Below are positions 50,301 to 61,535 of a DNA stretch of 64,000 bases, piece after piece. Position 1 is the first letter of the stretch; each line of letters begins with the position of its first letter. A model generated the notes under the pieces. That model did not search any database. It had not been told where the DNA came from and saw only the letters and a list, made by a program, of their open reading frames with translations. This DNA is from Clavelina lepadiformis (lineage: Eukaryota > Chordata > Ascidiacea > Aplousobranchia > Clavelinidae): the NCBI RefSeq assembly GCF_947623445.1, contig NC_135244.1, forward strand, positions 15,314,860 to 15,378,859, given 5' to 3'. The position numbers were made by a program, and so were the translations under genes.

Positions 50301-51095
50301 ACACTTGTCGATCAAGTACCCATGGCAATTTAAGTTCCTGCAAACAAATAGCGTCCAGCGACGATGCACCAATGGCGAATCATGTCACGATAACGAGCAA
50401 ACAAAGCTGTTGTGTTATCATTAACGTTACACAAAGTTATGTCATTGGAATATAAAGCAACCTTAATTCAAACTCGCTGGTCAAATATTTTCGACAACTT
50501 GTGTCCCATATTTTACACTCAATTATGGCCACTATGCGTTGTGAATTCCTATCTGGCGAACAAATAAAAACGGTTGCCGCTGCCTTATAAATTGCCGGCT
50601 GCTAAATGCAATTGCACAAATTCGAAGTGATAAAATGTTGATATAAAAACTTGTTTTGAACTTGAGCGCTTGCAAAAGTTTATTCTATAGACACCTTTCG
50701 TTATTAGAACGTTATAGTCGTAATAACTATACGGTATGGCCGTGCAGATATAAATATGATACGCGGTACGGGTGGGGGTAGCATACGTGATGCAGACGTA
50801 GAATAATACAATTTCAGCTTTAATGAACAGGTGACTTCACTCTAAGCTGCTCAGTTAAAAATATCATTCTGCCAATCTTTTGCAAGCTTTTGAATATCGA
50901 ACAGCTGATGACATTCATTTGGGCGGGTGAAAAACGCTGACAGAGAGTGGGACGGCCTACCTTTAACTTGGCCTTTGTGCTGACCTGATTAAAACGTGCT
51001 GTGAATCCGAAAAAGGTTTTAATCAGTAGACTTCATTGGCATTCCGCAGACCGCTCTGTCTTGAGGTTTCACCGAAAGTCGACAAACGTTTCAAG
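47302..51095. other. Intergenic between array copies C and D
   Basis: About 3.8 kb. Overlapping open frames on both strands at 49816-50297 lie in a slightly GC-richer patch, but neither shows a domain nor splice partners. No array exon was found here. Confidence 0.4.
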
Positions 51096-54000
51096 ATGAA
51101 AGTAATATGCGCCGGTGCACCAAAAACTGGAACAAAGTCAATCGCTAGAGCTCTTAGAATACTCGGATACGATGCAGGTTAGTGTTAATCGTTTGATTTA
51201 AAAGTGTCATAAAAGAAAGCTGTGCTGTAATTATTATTGATAAATGGACACATTTTCGACAAACAAATTTTACGGGTTGTTGTGAACACATTGATATATT
51301 TTCCTAAAAACTTATGCTTGTTATATCTGTGTAATCGTATGAGCTGTAAAACCAGCTATTCTGGGTAAAAGTTAAATTTCCTAGTCACGTTTGCAGGATA
51401 AATTACACGCTGTACAACAAGCAGTTTTATGGATGAAAGCCAATTGCGGTTTATCTTGCGGCTGGCGAATTAAGTGTTTAAAACGTTCGAGCTGCAGTCA
51501 AGCAGAATTACTATGAACTCCAGTTTCATAACTATTAGAATTACATCTACTTTCGCAAACTATATATAAACCTGGTGGTTTTGACTAAACTGAAGTAATT
51601 GTCCTACGGCAAAAGCACGCGTTTTAGCTGGAATTCATTAATAATATCATGAATTGAAATCTTTATTACCTAGAACAAAGGTAAATTACGTGTTACGTAA
51701 ACAATTTTTATAAGAATATGTACTTATACAAGTAGAAAAGGTTACGTAAGGAGCGTTTTCAAAGTATAAACCGAATCGATGACATAAACCGCAGTTTGCA
51801 TTCCATGAAAGTACCTATACATGGTGCCGTATGTACATCATCCTACTAATTTGCTGTACGGTAGAAATGTTAGTTTTATACAGTTTATATTTGCAAATTA
51901 AACACAATCACTCAATGCATCTCAGAAAATCTGGGAATTTCTGATTCAAAACCTATTCTGTGCATGCTAAGTGCAATGTTTCGTGAAAGGTTTATTTTTA
52001 GCTCGTTGTTCACCTGCAGCGCCAGCGAAGCGTATCTCCTGAGCGTTTCACTGTTGCTCGGTAGCCCTATCAAATTTCAATTTTTGCTAATTTAACCTTA
52101 CTGGTTACCGTTTTCAGGTAAATCTTCTGAGTATTTGCTGATGTGGCTTGTTGTCTGTAACTTTAGACCACCAGCTAAAAAAATCAACCAGACCCCGTTC
52201 CATTTTATATTTTTATGTTGGATTTCCTTTTTTAGGCCTATAGACAAAGTTATAATTTGTGTAGCCGTAGAACAAAAAAACTGGCACACTGTATGTGCGA
52301 TGACGTACAGTCGTAAACTATAGGTTATCACTGGTAAAATACTTCATTGCAAGTTTTACGTAATGTTTCTTGCGAAATTGTTTGGTTTTAAAGTTTCAAA
52401 CTGACACAGATATCAATGAAAACCTTTTAAAAGGGCTTCCTTTTCCCCACTAACAATGTAGTCCTAAGAAGGGAGTTTACTTGACTACAATGCGCAAGTT
52501 AGGACACTGTAGTATTGTACTACCGGTGTCTCCTTTTCGCAGGGCAACTTAGTCTACCGGTATTGCAAACAATAGGCCCTACTTTGTTATTTTTGATGTT
52601 TGTGATGGAATGCGTTGTTTCATAATCTGGTCAAACCACTTAGTGAAATGAACATATTGCATAAGTGACCTATTTATTTCATCCGATGCAACGCGGACGC
52701 AACCAAGTACAAAAGTATGGAGCCAACTTGGTATAGCTTTTCACCGCTCGCGCAAAGTGACCAAGTTGATGAAAGATATTCTAAGACAAACTAAGCACAC
52801 AAATCAAAAATAAACATGTTTCTTAGAAAAAGGCACGTTAATATTTTACAAGACATTGTTCTTGAAAACAAGCAAAAATCTTAGAAATAAGTACGAAATG
52901 ATAACCCTGCCTATAGGCTACAGCTGCAAAGATATTATCTTTTAATTGAACGTCCAAGTCTCCTGTGGAATGTCCGTGCAGGCTTTCATATGTGCGGCGC
53001 AAAATTCGGCATTCCGCTTATACTTCTTTAAGAAAAACTAAATATTGATGAGTGTATCAGTGTATGCTTGGTTCGTGGAAGTCTGACGTCGTGAATGTGC
53101 GAGTGAATGTTTTATTTTATTTACTTTTTAGTTGGGCTACGCTGAAAATAGTGATTTTTGTCACTTTATCACAACCCATGGCATATATGAATACGAATCC
53201 AAAACGTTTGCACGTTCTAGTTTTCATTCAATAAAAAGAAAAAAGGATTTTGCAAATAACCTCATAAAACGAAATTAAACGCGATTCCCTTTGCTTTTAT
53301 TATCGCGCGAGCTGTTTTGGCGTAGGCTACCGTTCGTACCCAAACATGTGGACTACAAACAAAGCACTTCACACTTTTAAGTTTAAATTTGAAATCCTAA
53401 TTTGAAACTAATCTCCAGTTTGTTTCGTTAAATCAAGAAGTTAGTATAAAATTTTTAACTTAAAAACGGTTTATTTCTCCTCAAAAAGGTCACGCGGCCC
53501 GTTGTTAAAGATAGGTGGTTATAGATTACGAGAAAAGATACGAAAAATTTGATATCACTTGTTTAGGGTTAAATTTAATCATATACGTTCGTAAAAAAAC
53601 AAAAAATCATACGTTTGAAGTTATTTTTTACAGGTTTCTTCTTAACCTATCTGAAATGTTATAACATAATAACTCAAACCTTACCTAAATCTACCTTATA
53701 AGTTACTGTAATTTAAATCTACTTTCAATTAAACGCTAAATAGCTAAAATCCATTTTTTGCATACACCCATTCTTCTGAAGCTAATCAAATTACCTATCT
53801 AGCTAACAACGGGCAGTGTGACCTACTTCGGTGAAATACTCACTTTCCGTTTTCTAAGCTTGTGCTCAACTGTTGCAATAGACCAATGGACAACGGTTTT
53901 TATTTTTTTTCATATTTCTCCCTTATTAATCACAAACGTTTTCAAATCCTCTCCAACATAAATTTGCAATAACACGAATCACTGAATACAATGTGAAGTC

Positions 54001-57000
54001 ATAATGAAAATAGCGTGGCAAATGATAGGCACCGGTAGTAGATAAAAACAACTTGGCAACAGTAGACACCGGTTAATACATCCACCTCGGGCCAGCTGAT
54101 TTTGGATGTAATAAGCGGTGGTTGTAATAACCGAATAAAGAAACAATGCCACTAAACAACCCTCTGGGAGAAAAAACGCAATCATTGAATTTGCTGTATG
54201 TATTCAACACAGAAAAACTTGTGCAACGAGGTTTGTCTAGGTGGGAAAGTCTTGATTTCTTCATACCGCAATGTATGTGCTGCTTCATCTAACTACAATG
54301 ACTGCTGTTCTAACACACTCGGTTTGAATACCGGTAGATAGAGTGGTGGCTGGATGCTATAAGCGATGAACTAAGCGGTGGCTGGATGCAATAACCAAGG
54401 TTTTGATAATGAGAAAGGTAAAGGAAAATTCCTTTCCAAGCAATTTGGACGTAATAAGCTATTGTTTGCATTAACCGTCGATGTATTACGCGATATCTAC
54501 TGTATTTATTCCGGTGAAAAACTTGAACAAATGAAAACGTGTGCTAATACTAAAAAAAATTGTTTACTAAATTAATAATACATACAGTCTATACACCAAT
54601 AGCTCACTTAAGGATGTATTCACAGCTTGAGTAAGTGCTTTAACTGGTAAATAGACCTAACGTTTATTAGCAATATGATGTGGGCCAAAAGCAATAAACC
54701 CATGTTTCTCTTTAGTTTTCTCAATCCTTCCCTGTTTCCTTCCTAAGCCAAATTTTCTCCCCAAAAAATTTAAATTGCTCTTATGTTGAGCCAAGTGGCT
54801 GTCGTTGAGAATCACTGCAATAAACCCTTACCTTGTGTGTTACCATCTCCATTTTGTGAGTGGCAAGATTTTTTCATTAGCCCTTGCTTAACTATTGAAT
54901 ATGTCGAAACACTTTGATTCTTTTTGTAAGCATTTTGGGCATCGGATTGTAAATATTTTACTTAAGTGAGTATCGTATGAAGTTTTTTACAGAAAAAAAT
55001 TTCGAGAAAATATTGCCTTGCTTTTATTTTACAGCGATGCTACGCAATTAATTTCTTTGATATGATGTTACGGACACGAAAAGCAATGGAGCATGCAACG
55101 TAAAATGCGTAATAGTTTGCTTGGTACGACCCTTTCATACACGTCATTTCTGAGCACGATTTAAGCCTTTTCGGCTTTGTCACTTTTTCCCATTGTTTAG
55201 CGCATGCTAATAAAAACTAGATTGATATTTTTCGTCTCCATCACGCTTTTGACAAAAAATAAAAAGATGGAATGACATTTGTTATGTTCGCCAACGGAAC
55301 GCAAAATTAAAAAAGAAAGTGAGGCACCACCGGGGTTCGAACCCGGGATCTCCTGTTTACTAGACAGGCGCTTTGCCGCTAAGCCATGGCGCCACGACTG
55401 AATTTGGGACTAAAACCTAATCATATACGTGAGATGCTTCTTTTGCAAGAAAGAATAATAGAAATTTCACTTTGTGCCGACTTACTGTTACTTTGTGTGG
55501 AAAGATGTGAGGATGTTCATTTAAAAAATTTATCTCAGAAGAAGAAACCGTTGCATTAGGATTACTGCATTCTTCTTAATGATATATGGTGAATGACTGC
55601 AAATATAAAAATATATTAAGAAAACTTTTACATTGTAAGAAACATAACTTTTACGTAGTGTACGACATAGAAGAAGCAATGGAATTTGCTTTTGAGGAAT
55701 GGGAAGACGTATGGGAAGGAAGGAAATCTGATCTCAGTGAAATAATGACAAAAGTGTATTCCAAAGGTGTAGAAGCGATTGTTGACATGCCACATTCACA
55801 CTTCTTTGACCATTTTTTGGAAGAATGGCCGAAGGCAAAGGTGCGAAACTTTAATCATAACTTCACACAATTTCAAGATTATTATCATTGATTTATTCTG
55901 GCCTCTAGACTGAAATGTCTTAGTGCTGGTCAAAGATAATTGCAAACAATGATCGTTGTTCATGCTTATTGTTGATTATTTTGGGTTCATATTTGTATTG
56001 ATAGGATTGGGCTATTGTGTAACAGCATAATGAGGTTAAATGCATTTGGCATATATTTCTATGGAAGTTTGGCATTCTGCTATGACTTTATTTTACATAA
56101 AGCAAGCCTGTAATTAAAAACCTTCTCTGAAACGAACTAAGCCGATTCTTTCCAACAACAAACATTTATTTTAAAATTTCAATGCATTTTATTTTCCAAG
56201 TTGGCTAATTAAATTTTTATTTGACATACCTATGAAATTGGGTACTCAAATCACCAAAATCGGTGACTCAGAATATACGTACACATTTTCTTAGTACGCC
56301 TGAAGAAGCAAGCTTATCTTTGCGAAAGCTCGTGTAGAAGAATAAAAAATAAAGGTAACCTTCAGAATGCCAACCTATATCTTATTTTTTATTTTAATTC
56401 AGAATATACGGTAATTGTGAGTGGAGATCGCCACTCAACACTATTGAGTTGGGTCTGTTTTTCCAAGAAAATTATGGGGTTGGGTTTTTGATCTGGAATT
56501 GAGTAAGGAGTTAAAGTTTAAGTTTTGATCAGCACTTAAGTTAAGTTTTTGATATCCACTTTGAAAAACTCCAAACTGGGAAAAATGTTACACAAACATT
56601 TAAAATGATTTAAAAAACATATTTTTAGAGAAAAAGAAAATGAAATAAATAAAGTAGAGGCACCACCGGGGTTCGAACCCGGGATCTCCTGTTTACTAGA
56701 CAGGCGCTTTGCCGCTAAGCCATGGCGCCCTGTTCAGACAGCGCATAACAAAGTGATTATATAAACCCTGACACCCACTATTTCTAAAATCACTTCAGCA
56801 CTTCTATATTTCCGAATTGTACCAGGGAAATTTGATCTTGAAATAAAATTAAGCGCATTAAGCTTTAGTACGTTACATTGACAAAAAATTGCACGCGAAA
56901 AGTTGTCAATAATTTTCAATAGCTTGGAATGGATACTTCTATTGTTTATATTGTTTATGTTAAGTTCGTCAAACACAGTCAGGCCTCGTTTATCCGCAAG

Positions 57001-58749
57001 TCAAAAAACGAAAATCCCGGTATCCGGCATGTAAATGTAACTGCTCTAAAAGGAACGTATTTCTTCCCATACAGTTCACCTATTTTTATTTGGAAACCTT
57101 GGTATTCAACTCCGACGTGGAAATTTAAAAGCGGATATGTCAAATCAATAGAAAAGCATCTGCTAATCCGGATCACGGTATAAACGAAACGTATTTATAC
57201 ATCATACTCTCATACTTGTCACGCTTCAATGTTTGTTTTACGCGCAGTCATTGACCAATTTTCTAAATTCTTTTGCTTAATCCGTCATTTTAGACGCAAT
57301 GTTGGATCTTTAATACAGTGTTTTGTGCTTTAATCTGTAGCCTAAACCTTAATTGTAGTAAATGCTTACACAGAAATTCTTCCGATTTCGATTATCTGGT
57401 TATACCTCGATAAACCGACATTTTTCAACGAAACAAGGTGGTCCCGATTAGCAATGTCTGACTGTATATAGCAACCAATCGACTTTCCTAAACATTACTG
57501 TTCAAAATTAACTCATACTTTTACAACTACTGTATAACAAACTCTTGAAAAAAAAATAACGAAACCAGTTGCTCAAACTAGTACACACTTGGAGGTTGCG
57601 CTTTTTAGATTTTTTGCATAAGCTTAGGCTATACTCAAGTAAAGCACTTAGTCTATGTGTATTATCTATACACAAATTCATGGGTTTGACGTTTCATGGT
57701 ACCTTACGCTTTTTGTTAACATGTAGGCTAGAATTGATTGATTGATAAATTGATATACCTTATAACTGCTATATTTCATAATACATTTTTTCCACAGGTC
57801 ATTTTGACGATAAGAGACACGGAGGAGTGGTTTGAAAGCTATAAAACAATGGTTCAGCGAGCTGAGAAAGACTACGGACCCCTACGTATATTTTACTACC
57901 TTTCTCCATCAAGCAGAAGGTTAATTAAATGGTGCGAGTATCTATCCACAGTTACTTCGGTAGGTGCCTTGTCATTAAACAACAGTTTTTGTCGTACATT
58001 TTATCACAAGTGCAACGTTCAGCCTTCACCCCGTTTTATCCTCAGGGATGCGTTAAACCAAAGCCATTTTTTTGGAAAACTTGGTTTGTACGCCACAACA
58101 ACTTTGTCAGGACATCGGTGCCGTCATCGCAACTTCTAGAATTTGACGTTAAGGAGGTTCGTAGTTCGCTTTCCTTTGTAAAAATATTTGTATATTATTT
58201 TAAGTTTAACCAAAAATATATTAAGGATTTAGCTTAACCGAACAACCGAATAACTCTGTGTTGAATTTTATAGGTTACCTTTAGTGTTTGTTTTGCACCA
58301 AACACACATATCGGCAGTATAGCACACAACTTATTTGTTTGCTTTAGTAGCCTATACATGTCTCACTATATGCTGGTTGATAACCTTTTGCATAGTAGGT
58401 TACGCAACGTTGAATATTGATAAAACAAACCACAGGTCAAGGAGTCAAAAGCTTTACTTATGCTTCTATGGGCTAAAATGAAGCCCTTTACTGATATGAT
58501 TTTTATTACTTCCACATTTTTCTACATCGCATTTGACAGGGTTGGAAACCACTCTGCAAATTTCTTGATAAACCTGTTCCTGATCAGCCATTTCCTTGTG
58601 AAAATCAAGCCGGTTGTAAACGCAATATTGCCGACAGAATGCTTCAGGATACATGGATTGCCAAAAAAATGTTGCGAGAAATACAATGCTGCATCATAGC
58701 TGTTTTTCTCTTAATTTTCACGTCACTGTTTTACATGTTTTATTATTAA
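51096..58749 (+). CDS. Sulfotransferase-like P-loop protein, copy D
   Basis: A fourth array member. Exons: 51096-51177, 55659-55840, 57798-57959, 58046-58156 and 58540-58749 (747 bp, 248 aa). Phases match throughout. Exon 1 (MKVICAGAPKTGTKS) and the 23 bases before it closely resemble copy B. Exons 2-5 are as divergent as copy C: VYDIEEAMEFAFEEWED, VILTIRDTEEWFESY, WKTWFVRHNNFV and GWKPLCKFLDKPVPDQ, with a terminal hydrophobic helix (IIAVFLLIFTSLFYMFYY). Intron 1 is 4.5 kb, far longer than the other introns 1 (0.1-1.3 kb). It holds a MITE and a tRNA-Thr gene, and intron 2 holds a second tRNA-Thr. It is therefore possible that exon 1 belongs to a separate truncated copy and that D's own first exon was lost. 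cDNA would decide. Confidence 0.75.
53487..53824. mobile_element. MITE in intron 1 of copy D
   Basis: 338 bp with long inverted ends. The left end AGGTCACGCGGCCCGTTGTT and the right end (reverse complement) AGGTCACACTGCCCGTTGTT match at 18 of 20 positions, and both continue into GATAGGT. The interior is AT-rich with no ORF, and includes GTTATAACATAATAA, also seen at 265-300. The superfamily is not clear from the ends. Confidence 0.85.
55322..55393 (-). tRNA. tRNA-Thr (anticodon AGT), copy 1
   Basis: The minus strand folds as a cloverleaf. The acceptor GGCGCCA pairs with TGGTGCC (one G-U), the anticodon stem is CCTGT/ACAGG with loop CTAGTAA (anticodon AGT), and the T arm is CCCGGGTTCGAACCCCGG with a perfect B box (GGTTCGAACCC). 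It is close to animal tRNA-Thr-AGT. A T-run (CTTTTTT) downstream on the minus strand can end Pol III transcription. It lies antisense in intron 1 of array copy D. Confidence 0.95.
56297..56400 (+). repeat. Dispersed repeat resembling a Penelope-like terminus
   Basis: CTGAAGAAGCAAGC...TTTGCGAAAGC has the CTGANGA / short stem / GAAA layout seen in the terminal repeats of the Penelope-like element at 61233-63760. The bases that follow (GCGAAAGCTCGTGT, then AATAAAA, AACCTT, AGA.TGCCAA and CCTATATC words) are shared with a second copy at 25388-25460. Confidence 0.45.
56658..56729 (-). tRNA. tRNA-Thr (anticodon AGT), copy 2
   Basis: Identical in sequence to the tRNA at 55322-55393, 1.3 kb away in the same orientation. 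The flanks differ. T-rich runs (TTTTCTTTTT) lie about 20-30 bases downstream. It is antisense in intron 2 of array copy D. Confidence 0.95.
56976..57464. mobile_element. pogo/Tigger-like MITE in intron 2 of copy D
   Basis: The left end CAGTCAGGCCTCGTTTATCC resembles pogo/Tigger termini. The right end, reverse complemented, reads CAGTCAGACATTGCTAATCG. The right flank is TA and the left flank is CA, so the TA duplication is degraded on one side. No transposase is present. Confidence 0.6.
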
Positions 58750-59366
58750 TAAATTACAATATAATCGTTGCGTGTATAGACCAATTCGTATACTCCGCTT
58801 TGACTCCTTTAAAGTAGTTTAAACACCACAATTGATTTTTGTGTGGTGCATTATTAGTGAAATGCGGAAAAGTATATCCGTTGGTTCTCCTAACTTGTTT
58901 ATAAAATCTCTTGTAAAATGTTGCTTAATGTAGGTCTAAATATTTCTAAAAGTTCGTTTTTTGTATTTTAATATTGCGCTACAGTTTGCTAATCGTATAA
59001 TTGTTTTTGCGAGTGTTATGATTTTATTTTAAGCTTGCAAGTAATGTCGATTAAAAAGATTTCTATTGAATATTTTGTATTCAGTATTGTCACAATGTCA
59101 GTAAGCTATGTAATTTCGCTGCTCAAATCTCCGTGGGATTTATCATGAGCGACGGTGGCCATGGTGTTGCACTCAGGCGTAATTGCAATCACACGGAATC
59201 GCATCAGAATATTGCATTCACAAGGACCTAATGTGAGGTATTGGTAACACACTGAGTGTAACAGTTTGCAAATTTAATGGATTAGAAATACTGTTCTGTA
59301 CCTATAACTTCAAATGTTTTTAATGATCAACTCTTCTGCAACGACGAAAGGTATTATACTCTAGGT

Positions 59367-59588
59367 CAGGGCTTCTCAAACTTTTTAGTTCTGCGACACC
59401 ATTTTAGAAAAGAAATTTTTATGCGACCCCTTAATGTGTAGCCTATACGTTAATGATATTAAAACAATAAACGTCAAAATAGCATACAAATATCGAGTAG
59501 TATTTTTGTCTCTGGCAAAATTATACAAATGCACACAATCCACCAAGTAGAGCCGTGAGCCCGTGACCCACGTAGTTTGAGAAACCTG
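59367..59588. mobile_element. hAT-like MITE, 222 bp
   Basis: The ends CAGGGCTTCTCAAAC and GTTTGAGAAACCTG are inverted copies of the common hAT terminus. The flanks CTCTAGGT (59359-59366) and CTCTAGAT (59589-59596) match at 7 of 8 bases. The interior has no ORF. Confidence 0.9.
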
Positions 59589-60415
59589 CTCTAGATAAGT
59601 CGTACAGAATAAACTCAGAATATATGATAAACTCTTAATAAATAGCTCTGTTTCAAACGAATTTAAATGTCCCAGTAACTTTCACGCTGGAAAAACTTCC
59701 AAATTAATGTAAAGGTCTCAGACGTTGGTTATTGAAATTTATTTCTCTTCAAAATCCTCTATAACTTCTTTAAGAGGGCCGAGGGGTAGATGTTCTGCAA
59801 ACTTTTTAACTACTGCAGTTTGCAATTGATTTGCTATTAATAAAAAACATGAAGTCGTAGGGATCTATGTAGTCTACTCGTTCGTGACCACGCTAGGTCA
59901 ATGATAAAATTATATTTCTAGTTCTTTTTGATTCTTGGTTGACCGGTGGTCTCTTGTCGGTCGGTGAGACAAGCATGACTTGTTATGCAAAATCTTCCTA
60001 TGTAATTCTCGTGATATGTCCATGCCATCGTAGTTGAGACTTCTCCATCAGAGGAAGTATATAACAGCGCATCATTCAAGGATGTACGGATTTCAGTGTT
60101 ATACGCATTTGATCTAACTTAGTATGACTTAGCTTTTGAAAATTTGCAATAAACATCCCATTTTCGAAGCTGCATGACAACCGTAGCCTATAAGCGCACT
60201 CTGTCGGTCAGTACCAAAGATTCTTAACCATAGAATAGAGTTATAAGAAAAATTTAAACTATTTAAAGATTGTGGCTTATGTAGCCTTCTTAGAAAGTTC
60301 TTGCTTCATGACAAAGAAATGCTGAAAAATCATATCCAACATAAATCACATTCAAATCGTATCCAACGTAACAGATATTATTTCTTCCAACAAAACCATT
60401 GAGGGGGAACGTAAC

Positions 60416-60653
60416 CAATGTTCCCTCTAATTTTTCACGAGTCTGAGCAAACAAACTAACTCCCTGAGCGGTCCCTTGGACAGCTGTGAGCAACATCAGA
60501 CGTGCCACTTGCGCACTGTGGCCATTATTATGCGTTTATTTTATTTTCAATTCAGGTTGGATTTTTTTCTTGTGCGCAGCACAGATTTTCTGTGCGCGGA
60601 GACCGTGTCAGCAGTGCGCATTTGCGCACGCGCGCAGCTTAGAGGGAACATTG
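60416..60653. mobile_element. hAT-like MITE, 238 bp
   Basis: Perfect 15-bp inverted ends CAATGTTCCCTCTAA / TTAGAGGGAACATTG. The flanks AACGTAAC (60408-60415) and AACGTGAC (60654-60661) match at 7 of 8 bases, as expected for a hAT insertion. The interior is GC-richer, with repeated GCGCA words, and non-coding. Confidence 0.92.
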
Positions 60654-61232
60654 AACGTGACTCCACCGTCTCTGCGGGATTTCCGCCCAAGATCGGTATA
60701 ACGTAACCCAATAAATTCTATTACACATGTGGAAGTTGTGGGGAGAAAGTTTTGTCAGTTCTTTTTAAAACACCATTTTTGTTGGTAGGTAAGGATTGTT
60801 TTGCGCTTTCACTTTACTTTCAAAATGGTGGATTAAAACTCTACCGTGCTTAATCTGCTAAACTTTAAAATCACTTAGTAGTCAGTTTGGTAGCCAAGTG
60901 TTTTTAATTAAAAAATATCTGTATCAATCGGAACTCGCACAAACACAAGCTTGATAACACAGGCACGAGCGGTGTGGAAGCATCGTGCATGCAAGTGTCA
61001 CACTTTCCTCGAGGCTATGATATGCGCCCTTGTGCTCCACTCTCCAGTTTCCAATAAGCATTACGGTACAATCACAGCTCTACACACAGGTACCATTATA
61101 CCAGAGCAAACGTACGAGCACCACACTCTTATAAAGCCTGGCAATGCTCATAATTCCAACAAAACTGGCATTCCGCGCGCATTTTGCAAAGTCAACTTAC
61201 ATTATACTATGTTTCCTACCAGGTATAATTTT

Positions 61233-61535
61233 AATAACAAAAGGTGCTCAGCCGGTGAATTAATTCTTTTATGAACCAACGTTTCGCAAACCCATGCGGG
61301 TGAGCTTCGTCAGGGCAGATTACAATAAGTGAATAAGAAGTCTTTCTTGAAAACTACAAACATAAAATTACCTAGATTCGAGCAATAACTAAGAAACAAT
61401 TATGATGTATGGTATTATGACGTAAGAAACGCAAAATTACATAATAAAGCAAAGGTAAAAAACTAGCAGTTAAAGGCAAACAAATATATACATATAACAT
61501 GTTTAAGTAAAGTATTACGAGTAAATAGGTGACAA
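61233..61535 (-). repeat. Left terminal repeat of the Penelope-like element
   Basis: An inverted copy of 63451-63760. Shared landmarks are GGTGCTCAGCCGGTGAATTA, the CGTTTCGCAAACCCATGCGG block and AAATAGGTGACAA. Small differences and indels show it has aged since insertion. Confidence 0.9.
61279..61313 (-). ncRNA. Hammerhead-ribozyme-like motif, left repeat
   Basis: The minus strand reads CTGACGA, then AGCTCACCCGCATGGGTTTGC, which can fold as a stem (GC and ACCC paired with GGGT and GC), then GAAACG. This matches the hammerhead core layout (CUGANGA, stem II, GAAA) known from Penelope-like termini, but has one extra A before the stem. Activity is not established. Confidence 0.4.

Larger units (their letters stand above)
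58750..61232. other. Transposon-rich region right of the array
   Basis: Apart from two hAT-like MITEs listed separately, no gene is supported. A 107-codon plus-strand frame at 60951-61274 runs into the Penelope-like terminal repeat, has no domain and is not called. Confidence 0.4.

Noticed and set aside
60951-61274. 107-codon plus-strand frame
   Set aside because: It runs into the terminal repeat of the Penelope-like element and has no domain. It is probably chance in a GC-richer patch.
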